This document shows, one piece after another, positions 51,531 through 58,448 of a DNA stretch of 58,448 nucleotides. The DNA is from an uncultured Bacilli bacterium. GTDB lineage: Bacteria > Bacillota_I > Bacilli_A > RF39 > UBA660. The notes beneath the pieces were generated by a model. It was given only the letters and a program-made list of their open reading frames with translations. It did not search any database and was not told the DNA's origin. The position numbers were made by a program, and so were the translations under genes. How positions within the stretch are numbered: the stretch's first letter is position 1; each line of letters opens with the position of its first letter. The stretch is taken from positions 1 through 58,448 of the forward strand of contig CAKPER010000006.1 in assembly GCA_934149245.1 (NCBI GenBank), in the 5' to 3' direction.

Positions 51531-52496
51531 ATGACATTAAATGGAGGAAATAAGTTTAGTGAAAATCAATATTATGAAATTTATACAATGAATAGTCAAG
51601 ATACAGGAAGATGTGCTGTTGTACTTCCTAAAAATTTGAATAATGGAATATCTATGTTAGTTGATCTTAATATGAAGTCTAATTTTGATGATTTAATTAA
51701 TAATGTTATTACTAAAGATGATTTAATTGGTAAAATAAATGAAGAATATGATAAGATATCAAAAAAATATCCTTCTGGAGTAATTATGTTTCCTATGTTG
51801 GATAGAGGCGTTTTAGCTGATATAATTGGTAGTAATGATAAACAAAAAATGATAGATGAAACTAAAAAAATTAGTGGTGTTACTAGTGTAATATATAGTG
51901 ATTTAACAGTTTCTGGAATAGAGAAGAGTAGAATTAATCAAAAACTTATAATTATTGAAAAAAATGATATAGATATAAAATTTGTAAATTGGTTGAAAGA
52001 ACAAATGCCAAGTTTTGTTGATGGAATAGATTATCAACAGTTAACTGTGGAAAAACCAGCAAATAATGATCCATTTGCTAATATTAATCCTTTTACTGGA
52101 GAGGCTACTAATGTAGAAGAGAAGAAAGCACCAGCAAATGATATTTTTGGACCAAGTACTGTGGAACCACCTAAAGAAGAAGTTAATAAAAATGATATTT
52201 TTGCATCTAATTCTGAACCAACTTCAAATGATGTTTTTGAACCTAAACCAGTGCAAGATGTTAATTTAAATAGTAATTCCAATCAAGATAGTTCATTAGC
52301 TGAGCCTAAGATAGTTCCAGTTGAAGTTTCAAAGAATGATGAAAATAATGCTAGTAGCACTAATGAGGTAGAAAACGCAATAGATAAAAAGAGTGGAGGA
52401 TTTGCTAATTTATTAATTCTTTTAGTTATTCTTACAGTTGTAACGGTTGTTAGTATTCAATTAGGAAAATTTTTATATAATACATTTGGAGCATAA
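51531..52496 (+). CDS. Tail-anchored protein with NDxF repeat linker
   Basis: 321 aa from ATG 51531 (SD AAAGAGGTG). A folded N-terminal domain (about 1-165) has K-Y-P-S-G-V-I-M-F-P-M-L-D-R. A disordered linker (about 170-280) repeats N-D-P-F, N-P-F, N-D-I-F and N-D-V-F, spaced roughly 15-35 residues apart. A single TM helix near the C-terminus (about 293-312) gives a type IV orientation with the rest in the cytosol. The repeated short motif suggests docking sites for a partner. Promoter with operator palindrome. No family recognised. Confidence 0.65.
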   Translation: MTLNGGNKFSENQYYEIYTMNSQDTGRCAVVLPKNLNNGISMLVDLNMKSNFDDLINNVITKDDLIGKINEEYDKISKKYPSGVIMFPMLDRGVLADIIGSNDKQKMIDETKKISGVTSVIYSDLTVSGIEKSRINQKLIIIEKNDIDIKFVNWLKEQMPSFVDGIDYQQLTVEKPANNDPFANINPFTGEATNVEEKKAPANDIFGPSTVEPPKEEVNKNDIFASNSEPTSNDVFEPKPVQDVNLNSNSNQDSSLAEPKIVPVEVSKNDENNASSTNEVENAIDKKSGGFANLLILLVILTVVTVVSIQLGKFLYNTFGA

Positions 52497-52501
52497 AAAT
52501 A

Positions 52502-52579
52502 AAAATGATTTAATTTTTGATATGATTGTTGTTTCGTTAGTATTTATGAAACATAATCATATCTTTTTTAAATCATTTT
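52502..52579. terminator. Long multi-part stem-loop between convergent genes
   Basis: AAAATGATTTAA pairs with TTAAATCATTTT, then GATATGATT with AATCATATC and GTTTC with GAAAC, separated by T-rich internal loops. Probably a bidirectional terminator; a small miniature-element origin cannot be excluded. Confidence 0.6.
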
Positions 52580-52607
52580 CTTTAACTTTATTAGAAGCTA
52601 ATTTTTT

Positions 52608-53807
52608 TTATTGGAATAATCCTATAAACCAGTTATTACATATGTATAGATTAACAATGTAAGTGGTAATAATAATTATAAAGAATATAACAAAATCATT
52701 TTTTAATTTGAATAATATTTTCTTTAAAATTACAAGTAATGATAATAATTCCATTAATAAGAATAGAATTACTTGAAGTCTTAAATTGGTGAAACCAAAC
52801 TTTTCTATGTATAAGAACATTCTGTAGTATGAATTAAATATTAAAAGGATAGAAAATATTATTAATGATAAAGTTAAGCCTTTAATAATTTTATTGTTAT
52901 TTATTAAATCTGTTTTGTATAGTAAGAATAATATTATAGAGAAATTTATTATAGTAACAAATAATAGTTGGAAAAATCCTTCTCTTGCATAACTAGAATA
53001 GATGTATCCACTTGGTATTTTAAGAAAATTACCACATAATTTGGAAATTTCTGATATAAGAAATAGAATGAATACAAGATTGATGGTTGCTAACATAGAA
53101 GTAATCATAGTGCTATTTGGCTCTATTTTATTATTCTTTTTGTTGTCTGTTTGTTTAAAGTTAAGTATATTAATTCCTATAGAAAAGAGTATTACAAAGA
53201 AGATTATAATCCATGTGATGGTACTTATATCTAGTATGCTAGAGGTGAATGATTTTACATTGTATAAGAATTTTCCAAAGTAATCATCAGCACTGCTTAA
53301 TAGGGCTAAGATGACAGAACTTAGAATTATTCCTATAAAAATTCCCATAATACTATTAATGATTTTCTCGTTTTTCTTTTTAGAATTATCAAGTTTTATG
53401 TACTTTAGATTGCTTCCTAAGTTTTTAGGAAATAAATTGAATACTAATGGAATATTTTGGAGGGTTAATTCGTAATTTTTATCTATTAACATAAATAAAT
53501 ATATTGAAATTAAGATTGGTAATATAAAAACGTTAATTATTTTATTGTTGCTATCTAATTGTCCATTTAATAAAGATAAAAATATATTACAAATTAATAT
53601 TAAAATGATGGGTATTAGTAATAAATAGGCTTTTTTATTTAGGTTTTTGTTTTTTGCTACTAAAATAGAACTTGATAAGGTAATTATAAGAAATGGAAAC
53701 ATAATTGTTTTAAAGTACCAATTTATATTTAATTTACTGATGATTACTATTAGTATTGCTGATAGTAATGAAACAATTATATTTTTCTTTTTTTGTGAAT
53801 TAGTCAT
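52608..53807 (-). CDS. DUF4153/DUF4173 polytopic membrane protein
   Basis: 399 aa with about ten TM helices. The C-terminal R-M-F-L-Y-I-E-K-F-G-F-T-N-L-R-L-Q-V fits the DUF4173 motif R-M-x-L-Y-x-x-x-x-G-L-T-x-L-R. The substrate or activity is unknown. It is the last gene of a minus-strand unit (DUF2975, HTH, this gene) and overlaps the HTH gene by 8 bases. This combination is a common small regulated membrane locus in Bacillota. Confidence 0.85.
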   Translation of the reverse strand: MTNSQKKKNIIVSLLSAILIVIISKLNINWYFKTIMFPFLIITLSSSILVAKNKNLNKKAYLLLIPIILILICNIFLSLLNGQLDSNNKIINVFILPILISIYLFMLIDKNYELTLQNIPLVFNLFPKNLGSNLKYIKLDNSKKKNEKIINSIMGIFIGIILSSVILALLSSADDYFGKFLYNVKSFTSSILDISTITWIIIFFVILFSIGINILNFKQTDNKKNNKIEPNSTMITSMLATINLVFILFLISEISKLCGNFLKIPSGYIYSSYAREGFFQLLFVTIINFSIILFLLYKTDLINNNKIIKGLTLSLIIFSILLIFNSYYRMFLYIEKFGFTNLRLQVILFLLMELLSLLVILKKILFKLKNDFVIFFIIIITTYIVNLYICNNWFIGLFQ

Positions 53808-54012
53808 TTTCTTCCTCCTTATATTCTAAGATATCTCCAGGTTGACAGTTTAATGCTTTGCATATTGCTTCTAAAGTGGAAAATCTTATTGCTTTAGCTT
53901 TGTTTGTTTTTAAAATTGAAAGATTTGTGGTTGTAATACCTGTTTTTTCACTTAATTCATTTAATGACATTTTTCTTTTTGCCATTATAACATCTAAATT
54001 TACTATAATCAT
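53800..54012 (-). CDS. Small Cro/CI-type HTH regulator
   Basis: 70 aa. HTH with L-N-E-L-S-E-K-T-G-I-T-T-T-N-L-S-I-L-K-T-N-K and the end C-K-A-L-N-C-Q-P-G-D-I-L-E-Y, typical of YozG-type HTH proteins. It starts two bases after the DUF2975 gene without its own strong SD, so translation is probably coupled. It likely regulates its own operon. Confidence 0.92.
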   Translation of the reverse strand: MIIVNLDVIMAKRKMSLNELSEKTGITTTNLSILKTNKAKAIRFSTLEAICKALNCQPGDILEYKEEEND

Positions 54013-54014
54013 GT

Positions 54015-54467
54015 TTATATCGTAAACTCCAATTCGCTTTTATATTCTCTTGCAACCTTTATTACTTCTGCTAGAATATAAAAAGAAAGTGACATTAAAA
54101 AACTTAGTATTGCAACGACAAAAGAGAGTAATGTTGGGATAAATATAGTTTTAATTATGACTATAAGAAATAATAACATAAAAAGTACTGTCATTATTCG
54201 TAGTGATTTTTCAATTTCAATTCTAAAAGGGTTTCCTTTATAGATAATAGTGAATAGGTTTACTAATTTGTATGTAATTCCTAAACAGATAATATAACAA
54301 AGATAAAAAGCAAATTTATAAATAAAATTATGAGTGTTGAAACAATCTACGGATTTATCTTTAAATATATCATATAAGTTAGGTAAAAATAATAAACAGA
54401 TTATACCTACACATAAAATAACAATTAAGACTATTGATATTATTTTAGCTATTAAATTTTTTTTCAT
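54015..54467 (-). CDS. DUF2975 membrane protein
   Basis: 150 aa from ATG 54467; the AAGGAGG SD overlaps an upstream GTG in-frame start, so that start is rejected. Four TM helices (about 4-24, 45-65, 87-109 and 113-135). DUF2975 proteins are usually followed by a YozG-type HTH gene, exactly as here. Function unknown, possibly membrane sensing for the HTH partner. First gene of the unit. Confidence 0.85.
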   Translation of the reverse strand: MKKNLIAKIISIVLIVILCVGIICLLFLPNLYDIFKDKSVDCFNTHNFIYKFAFYLCYIICLGITYKLVNLFTIIYKGNPFRIEIEKSLRIMTVLFMLLFLIVIIKTIFIPTLLSFVVAILSFLMSLSFYILAEVIKVAREYKSELEFTI

Positions 54468-54560
54468 TTTTTCCTCCTTCACTTAAATAATATTCTACTT
54501 TTTTATAAAAGTCAATATATTTTTTATGATAATCGTAAAATGTGTAAAGCGTTTGGCATA

Positions 54561-54585
54561 AAAAAAAGATCTATTATAAGATCTT
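54561..54585 (-). terminator. Terminator of the zinc-ribbon-like gene
   Basis: AAGATCT/AGATCTT (54566-54585) followed on the minus strand by a T run. Confidence 0.75.
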
Positions 54586-54586
54586 G

Positions 54587-55162
54587 TTATTTGACTGCTG
54601 CTTTTGATACAAGCTGAGAGTTGTCATATAGTACGCTTAAATGTTTATCAAATTTTTCTAATAGTTTATTATGAATGATGTCAAATTTTTCACATGTTTC
54701 TTCATATGTTTTATTAGTATCTGTATTATTTTTCCAGTTATCTATACCTAAAGCAATTTCGAATTGCTCTTTTCTAAAGAATAATCTAAAACATTCAATA
54801 GTTCCAATAACATCATCAGGTAAACTTTTATCAGGAAAGTCATCTTTAGTATTAATAACTAACATTTGCATCTTATTTATCATTTGTTCTTGATTTTCTT
54901 TTGTAGTATTAATGTAAAAAATATTATCAAGTAATCCAGAAAATAATCTAATAACATCATCACTGTTATTTATTATGCTACCATTATCTTGGATTAAAGC
55001 ATCAACAAAAAGAGAAGCTTCTTCTTGTTTTTTAATTTCTGTAATTATATCTGCATCTAGTGGATAAGTTGTCTTTTCGCCACAACATTTGCATACTCTT
55101 ACAATACTGTTTCCGTTAATATTATAACTTCCATATATGTGTCCATTGTTACATTTACTCAT
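54587..55162 (-). CDS. Unknown protein with N-terminal zinc-ribbon-like motif
   Basis: 191 aa. The N-terminus has C4-x-x-x-H8 and C24-x-C26-C27, compatible with a small zinc knuckle, preceding a helical body (about 35-190). No TM, no catalytic motif recognised. It has a strong terminator but only a weak SD. I cannot assign a family. Confidence 0.6.
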   Translation of the reverse strand: MSKCNNGHIYGSYNINGNSIVRVCKCCGEKTTYPLDADIITEIKKQEEASLFVDALIQDNGSIINNSDDVIRLFSGLLDNIFYINTTKENQEQMINKMQMLVINTKDDFPDKSLPDDVIGTIECFRLFFRKEQFEIALGIDNWKNNTDTNKTYEETCEKFDIIHNKLLEKFDKHLSVLYDNSQLVSKAAVK

Positions 55163-55338
55163 ATCATATAATTCAATCAGTTATATAACTGAAAGCCTTT
55201 CTATTCATATTTATAATACCTTTTATTGAATTAAAAAATAATTACATTTACATTGTATCACAAAAATTTACATAAGAACATCTTTTCTAGTTTTTTTCTG
55301 AAATTAAAAATATATATTAGATAATTTTAGTAAAACTA

Positions 55339-55367
55339 TTGTATTTTTTTTTAATAATAAGTATAAT
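55339..55367 (+). promoter_or_regulatory. Promoter of the t6A operon
   Basis: TTGTAT (55339-55344), 17 bases, TATAAT (55362-55367), 45 bases before tsaE. Confidence 0.55.
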
Positions 55368-55412
55368 TAAATCGTAAGGAAAAAAGAAAGGTTAGACAAA
55401 AGGTGAAACAAA

Positions 55413-55865
55413 ATGGATAATACATTTAAGATAACAACACATAATGATAATGAAACAATAGAAGTAGCACAAAATTTAGAATCAGAAAAATTTCCTAATA
55501 TGGTAATCTGTTTAAATGGGGATTTGGGAAGTGGAAAGACTGTATTTACTAAAGGATTTGCTAGTGCAATGGGAATAGATGAGATAACATCGCCTACTTT
55601 TAATATAGTAAAGGAGTATGTTGGTGAATTGCCACTTAATCATATGGACGTGTATAGAACAAATGGTAAGATAGATGATTTGGGAATAGATGAGTATTTT
55701 AATAATGGAGGAGTAACTATTATTGAATGGGCAGAAATGATAGAACAATATTTACCAGAGGAGAGATTAGATATAACATTTAAGATTGTTGGTGAAAATA
55801 GTAGAGTATTGGTTATTAAACCTCATGGTCAAGAATATATAAAGGTATGTGAAAACGCACTATGA
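55413..55865 (+). CDS. tsaE: tRNA t6A biosynthesis ATPase TsaE
   Basis: 150 aa. P-loop G-D-L-G-S-G-K-T-V-F, T-S-P-T-F-N-I-V-K-E-Y and H-M-D-V-Y-R are the TsaE signatures, followed by I-I-E-W-A-E. TsaE works with TsaB and TsaD to attach threonylcarbamoyl to A37 of ANN-decoding tRNAs. It overlaps tsaB by 4 bases; the operon order tsaE-tsaB-rimI-tsaD is the Bacilli arrangement. tsaC is not in the window. Confidence 0.97.
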   Translation: MDNTFKITTHNDNETIEVAQNLESEKFPNMVICLNGDLGSGKTVFTKGFASAMGIDEITSPTFNIVKEYVGELPLNHMDVYRTNGKIDDLGIDEYFNNGGVTIIEWAEMIEQYLPEERLDITFKIVGENSRVLVIKPHGQEYIKVCENAL

Positions 55866-56479
55866 TAAGCTTATTTATAGATACATCTTCAAGTGATGTA
55901 TCTATTGCTATTATTAAAGATAATAACCCACTCTCTATTATTAGTAAAAATATGCCAAATCAACATTCAACATATACAACAAAGTGTATTTATGATGCTT
56001 TAGAAGAAGCAAAGTTAAATGCAGAAGATATAGATAAAATAATGATTGTAAATGGACCTGGTTCTTTTACAGGAGTAAGAATTGGAGTAACAATAGCTAA
56101 GGTGTATGCTTATCTTTTAAATAAAGATATAACCTGTTTATCATCTTTAAAAATATTAGCATTGGCACAAAAACATGATAATATACTTTCATTAATAGAT
56201 GCAAGACATGATAATTATTATATTGGTCTTTATGATAAAGATAATAATGAAATTATAAAAGAACAATTTGCTAATAAAGATTTTATTTTAAAATTAATAA
56301 AAGAATATAATCCTATTTGTGTTAGTAATAAAGAGTTTTTAATTGATGATATAGAGGTTAGAAAAGTTGATTTAGATATTCCTAAAATAGTTGATTATTA
56401 TAAAGAAAAGGCTTGTGAGAATTGTCATATGGTAGTACCTAATTATCTAAAACTGCCACAAGCTATGGAGAAGAGATAA
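55862..56479 (+). CDS. tsaB: tRNA t6A biosynthesis protein TsaB
   Basis: 205 aa. ASKHA fold: I-D-T-S-S-S-D-V-S-I-A-I at the N-terminus and G-P-G-S-F-T-G-V-R-I-G motif. It is a TsaD paralogue that lacks catalysis and scaffolds the complex. The second half is divergent. It overlaps rimI by one base. Confidence 0.95.
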   Translation: MISLFIDTSSSDVSIAIIKDNNPLSIISKNMPNQHSTYTTKCIYDALEEAKLNAEDIDKIMIVNGPGSFTGVRIGVTIAKVYAYLLNKDITCLSSLKILALAQKHDNILSLIDARHDNYYIGLYDKDNNEIIKEQFANKDFILKLIKEYNPICVSNKEFLIDDIEVRKVDLDIPKIVDYYKEKACENCHMVVPNYLKLPQAMEKR

Positions 56480-56835
56480 TGTTAAGAGAGATAGAATGTG
56501 TAGATTTAAATAATCCTTTTTTGAAGAGTATAGAGTTTTATGATGGCGATAATGTATTTGGTTATCTTAATTATTCGTTAGTTTATGATAGAATAGAAAT
56601 TAATGATTTTTTTGTTGCTGAAGAAGAAAGACAAAAGGGAATAGGTAAAAAATTGATGAGTTATTTAGTATGTATTGCTATAAATAATCATGTTATAAAT
56701 ATAACTTTAGAGGTAAGAATTAGTAATGAAGTAGCAAGAAACTTGTATAAAAAGTTTGGCTTTAGAGAGGTTGCTCTTAGAAAGTTTTATTATGGTGATG
56801 AGGACGGTATATTAATGGAGAAGCAGGTGATGTAA
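56479..56835 (+). CDS. rimI: RimI-type N-acetyltransferase
   Basis: 118 aa, shorter than the usual ~145. GNAT core: I-N-D-F-F-V, then E-E-R-Q-K-G-I-G-K-K-L (acetyl-CoA loop), L-E-V-R-I-S-N-E-V-A-R-N-L-Y-K-K-F-G-F and E-D-G-I-L-M-E-K. RimI acetylates protein N-termini, in E. coli S18, and its gene commonly sits between tsaB and tsaD. The N-terminal domain is slightly abbreviated. Confidence 0.92.
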   Translation: MLREIECVDLNNPFLKSIEFYDGDNVFGYLNYSLVYDRIEINDFFVAEEERQKGIGKKLMSYLVCIAINNHVINITLEVRISNEVARNLYKKFGFREVALRKFYYGDEDGILMEKQVM

Positions 56836-56837
56836 AT

Positions 56838-57854
56838 ATGGATATATATTGTTTAGCAATTGAGAGTAGTTGTGATGAAACTAGTATGAGTATAATTAAA
56901 AATGGGGAAGAAGAGATAAAGACAGTTGTTTATACGCAAATAGATACGCATAAGAAATATGGTGGAGTAGTGCCAGAAATTGCTAGTAGACAGCATATAG
57001 AAAGTATTACTATTGTTTTAAATGAGTTGTTAGAAAATAGTCCTGTAAAATTAGAAGATATAGATATAATAGGAGTAACATATGGTCCTGGTTTGATAGG
57101 TTCTTTGCTTATAGGACTACAATGTGCTAAAACGATATCTTTAATAACTAAAAAGCCATTAATACCTGTTCATCATATAGCAGGACATATATATGCTAAT
57201 AATTTAGAGAAAAGGTTACAATTTCCTCTAATAGCATTAGTGGTTAGTGGTGGACATACAGAACTTATTTATATGGATGAAGATTATTCTTTTAAAAAGA
57301 TAGGAGCAACGCTTGATGATGCTGTTGGAGAAGCTTATGATAAAGTTGCTAAAATTTTAGGTTTAGAGTATCCTGGAGGACCTAAAGTTGATAAGCTTGC
57401 TAAAATTGGGCATGATACATATAGTTTGCCATATCCACTAGATGATAATACATATAATTTTTCTTTTAGTGGAATAAAAAGTGCTGTTGTCAATTTGGTT
57501 CATAATGAAAAGCAGAGAAATAATGAAATTAGAGTTAATGATGTTTGTACAACATTTCAAAATAGGGTAATAAAAGTTATAACTAAAAAAACTATGCATG
57601 CTATAAAAGAATATCATGTTAAAAATTTAGTAGTAGCAGGTGGAGTTGCAGCTAATAGTGCTCTTAGGGAAGAGTTAGAAAAATTATGTTATGAGAATGG
57701 AATTGCTTTATCAGTGCCTCAGATGAAATATTGTACGGATAATGCTGCTATGATAGGAGCGGCTGCATATTATGCATATAAAAAAGGAATAAAGGCTGAT
57801 TTAGAATTAGATGCTATGGCAACAGATAGTATTTATAATAGTAAATTTGTTTAA
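56838..57854 (+). CDS. tsaD: tRNA t6A transferase TsaD
   Basis: 338 aa. ASKHA fold with A-I-E-S-S-C-D-E-T, the metal site H-H-I-A-G-H, G-G-H-T-E-L, G-A-T-L-D-D-A-V-G-E-A-Y-D-K and the C-terminal Y-C-T-D-N-A-A-M-I-G. It transfers the threonylcarbamoyl group from its AMP ester to A37 of tRNA. Last gene of the operon, three bases after rimI (SD AGGTGATG). Confidence 0.98.
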   Translation: MDIYCLAIESSCDETSMSIIKNGEEEIKTVVYTQIDTHKKYGGVVPEIASRQHIESITIVLNELLENSPVKLEDIDIIGVTYGPGLIGSLLIGLQCAKTISLITKKPLIPVHHIAGHIYANNLEKRLQFPLIALVVSGGHTELIYMDEDYSFKKIGATLDDAVGEAYDKVAKILGLEYPGGPKVDKLAKIGHDTYSLPYPLDDNTYNFSFSGIKSAVVNLVHNEKQRNNEIRVNDVCTTFQNRVIKVITKKTMHAIKEYHVKNLVVAGGVAANSALREELEKLCYENGIALSVPQMKYCTDNAAMIGAAAYYAYKKGIKADLELDAMATDSIYNSKFV

Positions 57855-57909
57855 AGAGTAAACGTATAGTATAAAAAGCAAAAAAAAGTTAAAAATATTA
57901 AAAAAGCTC

Positions 57910-57938
57910 TTGATTTCTTAAAAATAATATTATATAAT
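57910..57938 (+). promoter_or_regulatory. Promoter of tRNA-Asn
   Basis: TTGATT (57910-57915), 17 bases, TATAAT (57933-57938), 20 bases before the mature tRNA. Confidence 0.6.
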
Positions 57939-57958
57939 TAAGAAGTCATTGAGTTATT

Positions 57959-58034
57959 GCCTGATTAGCTCAGTCGGTAGAGCACTCGGCTGTTAACCGA
58001 TAGGTCGTAGGTTCGAGTCCTACATCAGGCGCCA
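57959..58034 (+). tRNA. tRNA-Asn (GTT)
   Basis: 76 nt. Acceptor GCCTGAT pairs with ATCAGGC, D arm GCTC/GAGC, anticodon loop CTGTTAA (GTT), T arm GTAGG-TTCGAGT-CCTAC, discriminator G and encoded CCA. As an ANN-decoding tRNA it is a substrate of the adjacent t6A operon. Confidence 0.97.
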
Positions 58035-58047
58035 CTTATGATTGATA

Positions 58048-58075
58048 CAGATTCAAATTTATGAGTCTGTTTTTT
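58048..58075 (+). terminator. Terminator of tRNA-Asn
   Basis: CAGATTCA/TGAGTCTG (one G-U) followed by a T6 run. Confidence 0.75.
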
Positions 58076-58174
58076 GTTTTATATGATTATTCAATATTTA
58101 AAAAAATGCAAATATTAGAGATAATGCAAAATTTTTCTTTTTTTTTTCTTTTTTTTTTGATATAATTTATTTAT

Positions 58175-58251
58175 GTTCTCGTAGCTCAGCTGGATAGAGC
58201 AATCGCCTCCTAAGCGATAGGTCATGAGTTCAAATCTCATCGAGAACACCA
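58175..58251 (+). tRNA. tRNA-Arg (CCT)
   Basis: 77 nt. Acceptor GTTCTCG/CGAGAAC, anticodon stem ATCGC/GCGAT with loop CTCCTAA (CCT), T loop TTCAAAT, encoded CCA. A TATAAT at 58161-58166 sits directly upstream. It reads AGG codons. Confidence 0.97.
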
Positions 58252-58273
58252 TTTTTTTAATTTTTTAACTAAT

Positions 58274-58300
58274 AGAGCTTATTATATTATGCTCTTTTTT
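58274..58300 (+). terminator. Terminator of tRNA-Arg
   Basis: AGAGC/GCTCT with a 12-base AT loop and a T run. Confidence 0.65.
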
Positions 58301-58340
58301 ATTATATAAGAGTTAATTACTATTGTTTGTAAATAAAAAG

Positions 58341-58366
58341 ACAGATTTAATAAATATTAAATCTGT
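58341..58366 (-). terminator. Terminator of tRNA-Lys
   Basis: Perfect ACAGATTTAAT/ATTAAATCTGT stem with a 4-base loop; a T run follows on the minus strand. Confidence 0.7.
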
Positions 58367-58378
58367 TTAACTACTTAA

Positions 58379-58448
58379 TGGTGTCCCGCATGAGATTCGA
58401 ACTCATGACCCTTTGATTAAAAGTCAAATGCTCTACCGACTGAGCTAG
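58379..58448 (-). tRNA. tRNA-Lys (TTT), 5' end cut by the window
   Basis: 70 of about 76 nt are visible. On the minus strand: D arm GCTC/GAGC, anticodon loop CTTTTAA (TTT), T arm ATGAG-TTCGAAT-CTCAT, 3' acceptor GCGGGAC, discriminator A, CCA. The first six acceptor bases are outside the window. Confidence 0.95.

Noticed and set aside
1..58448. Mycoplasma-type genetic code (TGA as Trp)
   Set aside because: TGA ends several genes, such as the c-like gene at 43606-43608, and Trp is encoded by TGG throughout.
1..58448. CRISPR array or phage region
   Set aside because: No regularly spaced direct repeats and no phage structural genes were seen; the only mobile element is the IS30-family copy.

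Overview
This window is a 58.4-kb stretch of a very AT-rich Bacillota chromosome. TGA is used as a stop and TGG as Trp, so this is the standard code and not the Mycoplasma code. Bacilli-type gene pairs are preserved: rplU-prp-rpmA with an L21 leader, rpsT divergent from gpr, a spoVID-like gene followed by a ysxE-like gene, and tsaE-tsaB-rimI-tsaD. A small acid-soluble spore protein, the spore protease Gpr and SpoVID/YsxE-like coat genes point to a spore former or recent descendant of one. I infer an uncultured, probably gut-associated, reduced-genome Bacilli/Erysipelotrichia-like lineage; no species can be named.

Layout. 1-7.9 kb: tail of a cytidylate-kinase-like gene, yebC, a DUF421 membrane protein, a GNAT protein, an anchored surface protein, an IS30-family element, the L21/Prp/L27 operon, a Ddl-like ligase and ruvA. 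8-17 kb: surface proteins interleaved with spore genes (SASP, spoVID/ysxE-like, gpr), thiI and rpsT. 17-30 kb: an L,D-transpeptidase, a tandem pair of unknown membrane paralogues with duplicated promoters, a small coiled-coil protein, gltX, a CobW-type GTPase, a YdjI/SPFH protein, an orphan type IV pilin-like protein, DUF3137 plus LemA, and nfo.

30.4-49.7 kb is the most interesting part: about 19 kb on one strand. Three secreted or anchored proteins come first. Three TM-anchored surface proteins follow, apparently sharing a membrane-proximal head region, the largest 1932 aa with a Gly/Ser/Thr/Asn stalk and FnIII-like domains. Then comes a complete-looking but aberrant F1-like ATPase operon. 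Its alpha and beta subunits keep the catalytic residues, gamma is recognisable, epsilon lacks its C-terminal helices and b/delta look fused. The c-like subunit has Ser where the essential ion-binding carboxylate belongs, and no canonical subunit a is present; a different polytopic protein occupies a slot in the operon. The operon ends with a 57-aa protein and a Flp-type pilin. I read it as an ATP-driven rotary or mechanical machine probably uncoupled from ion transport and linked to surface fibres, conceptually like the F1-like motors of mollicutes. That function is inference.

49.6-58.4 kb: RNase J, a tail-anchored protein behind a palindrome-overlapped promoter, a DUF4153/HTH/DUF2975 unit, a zinc-ribbon-like protein, the t6A operon and three tRNA genes (Asn, Arg, and a partial Lys on the minus strand).
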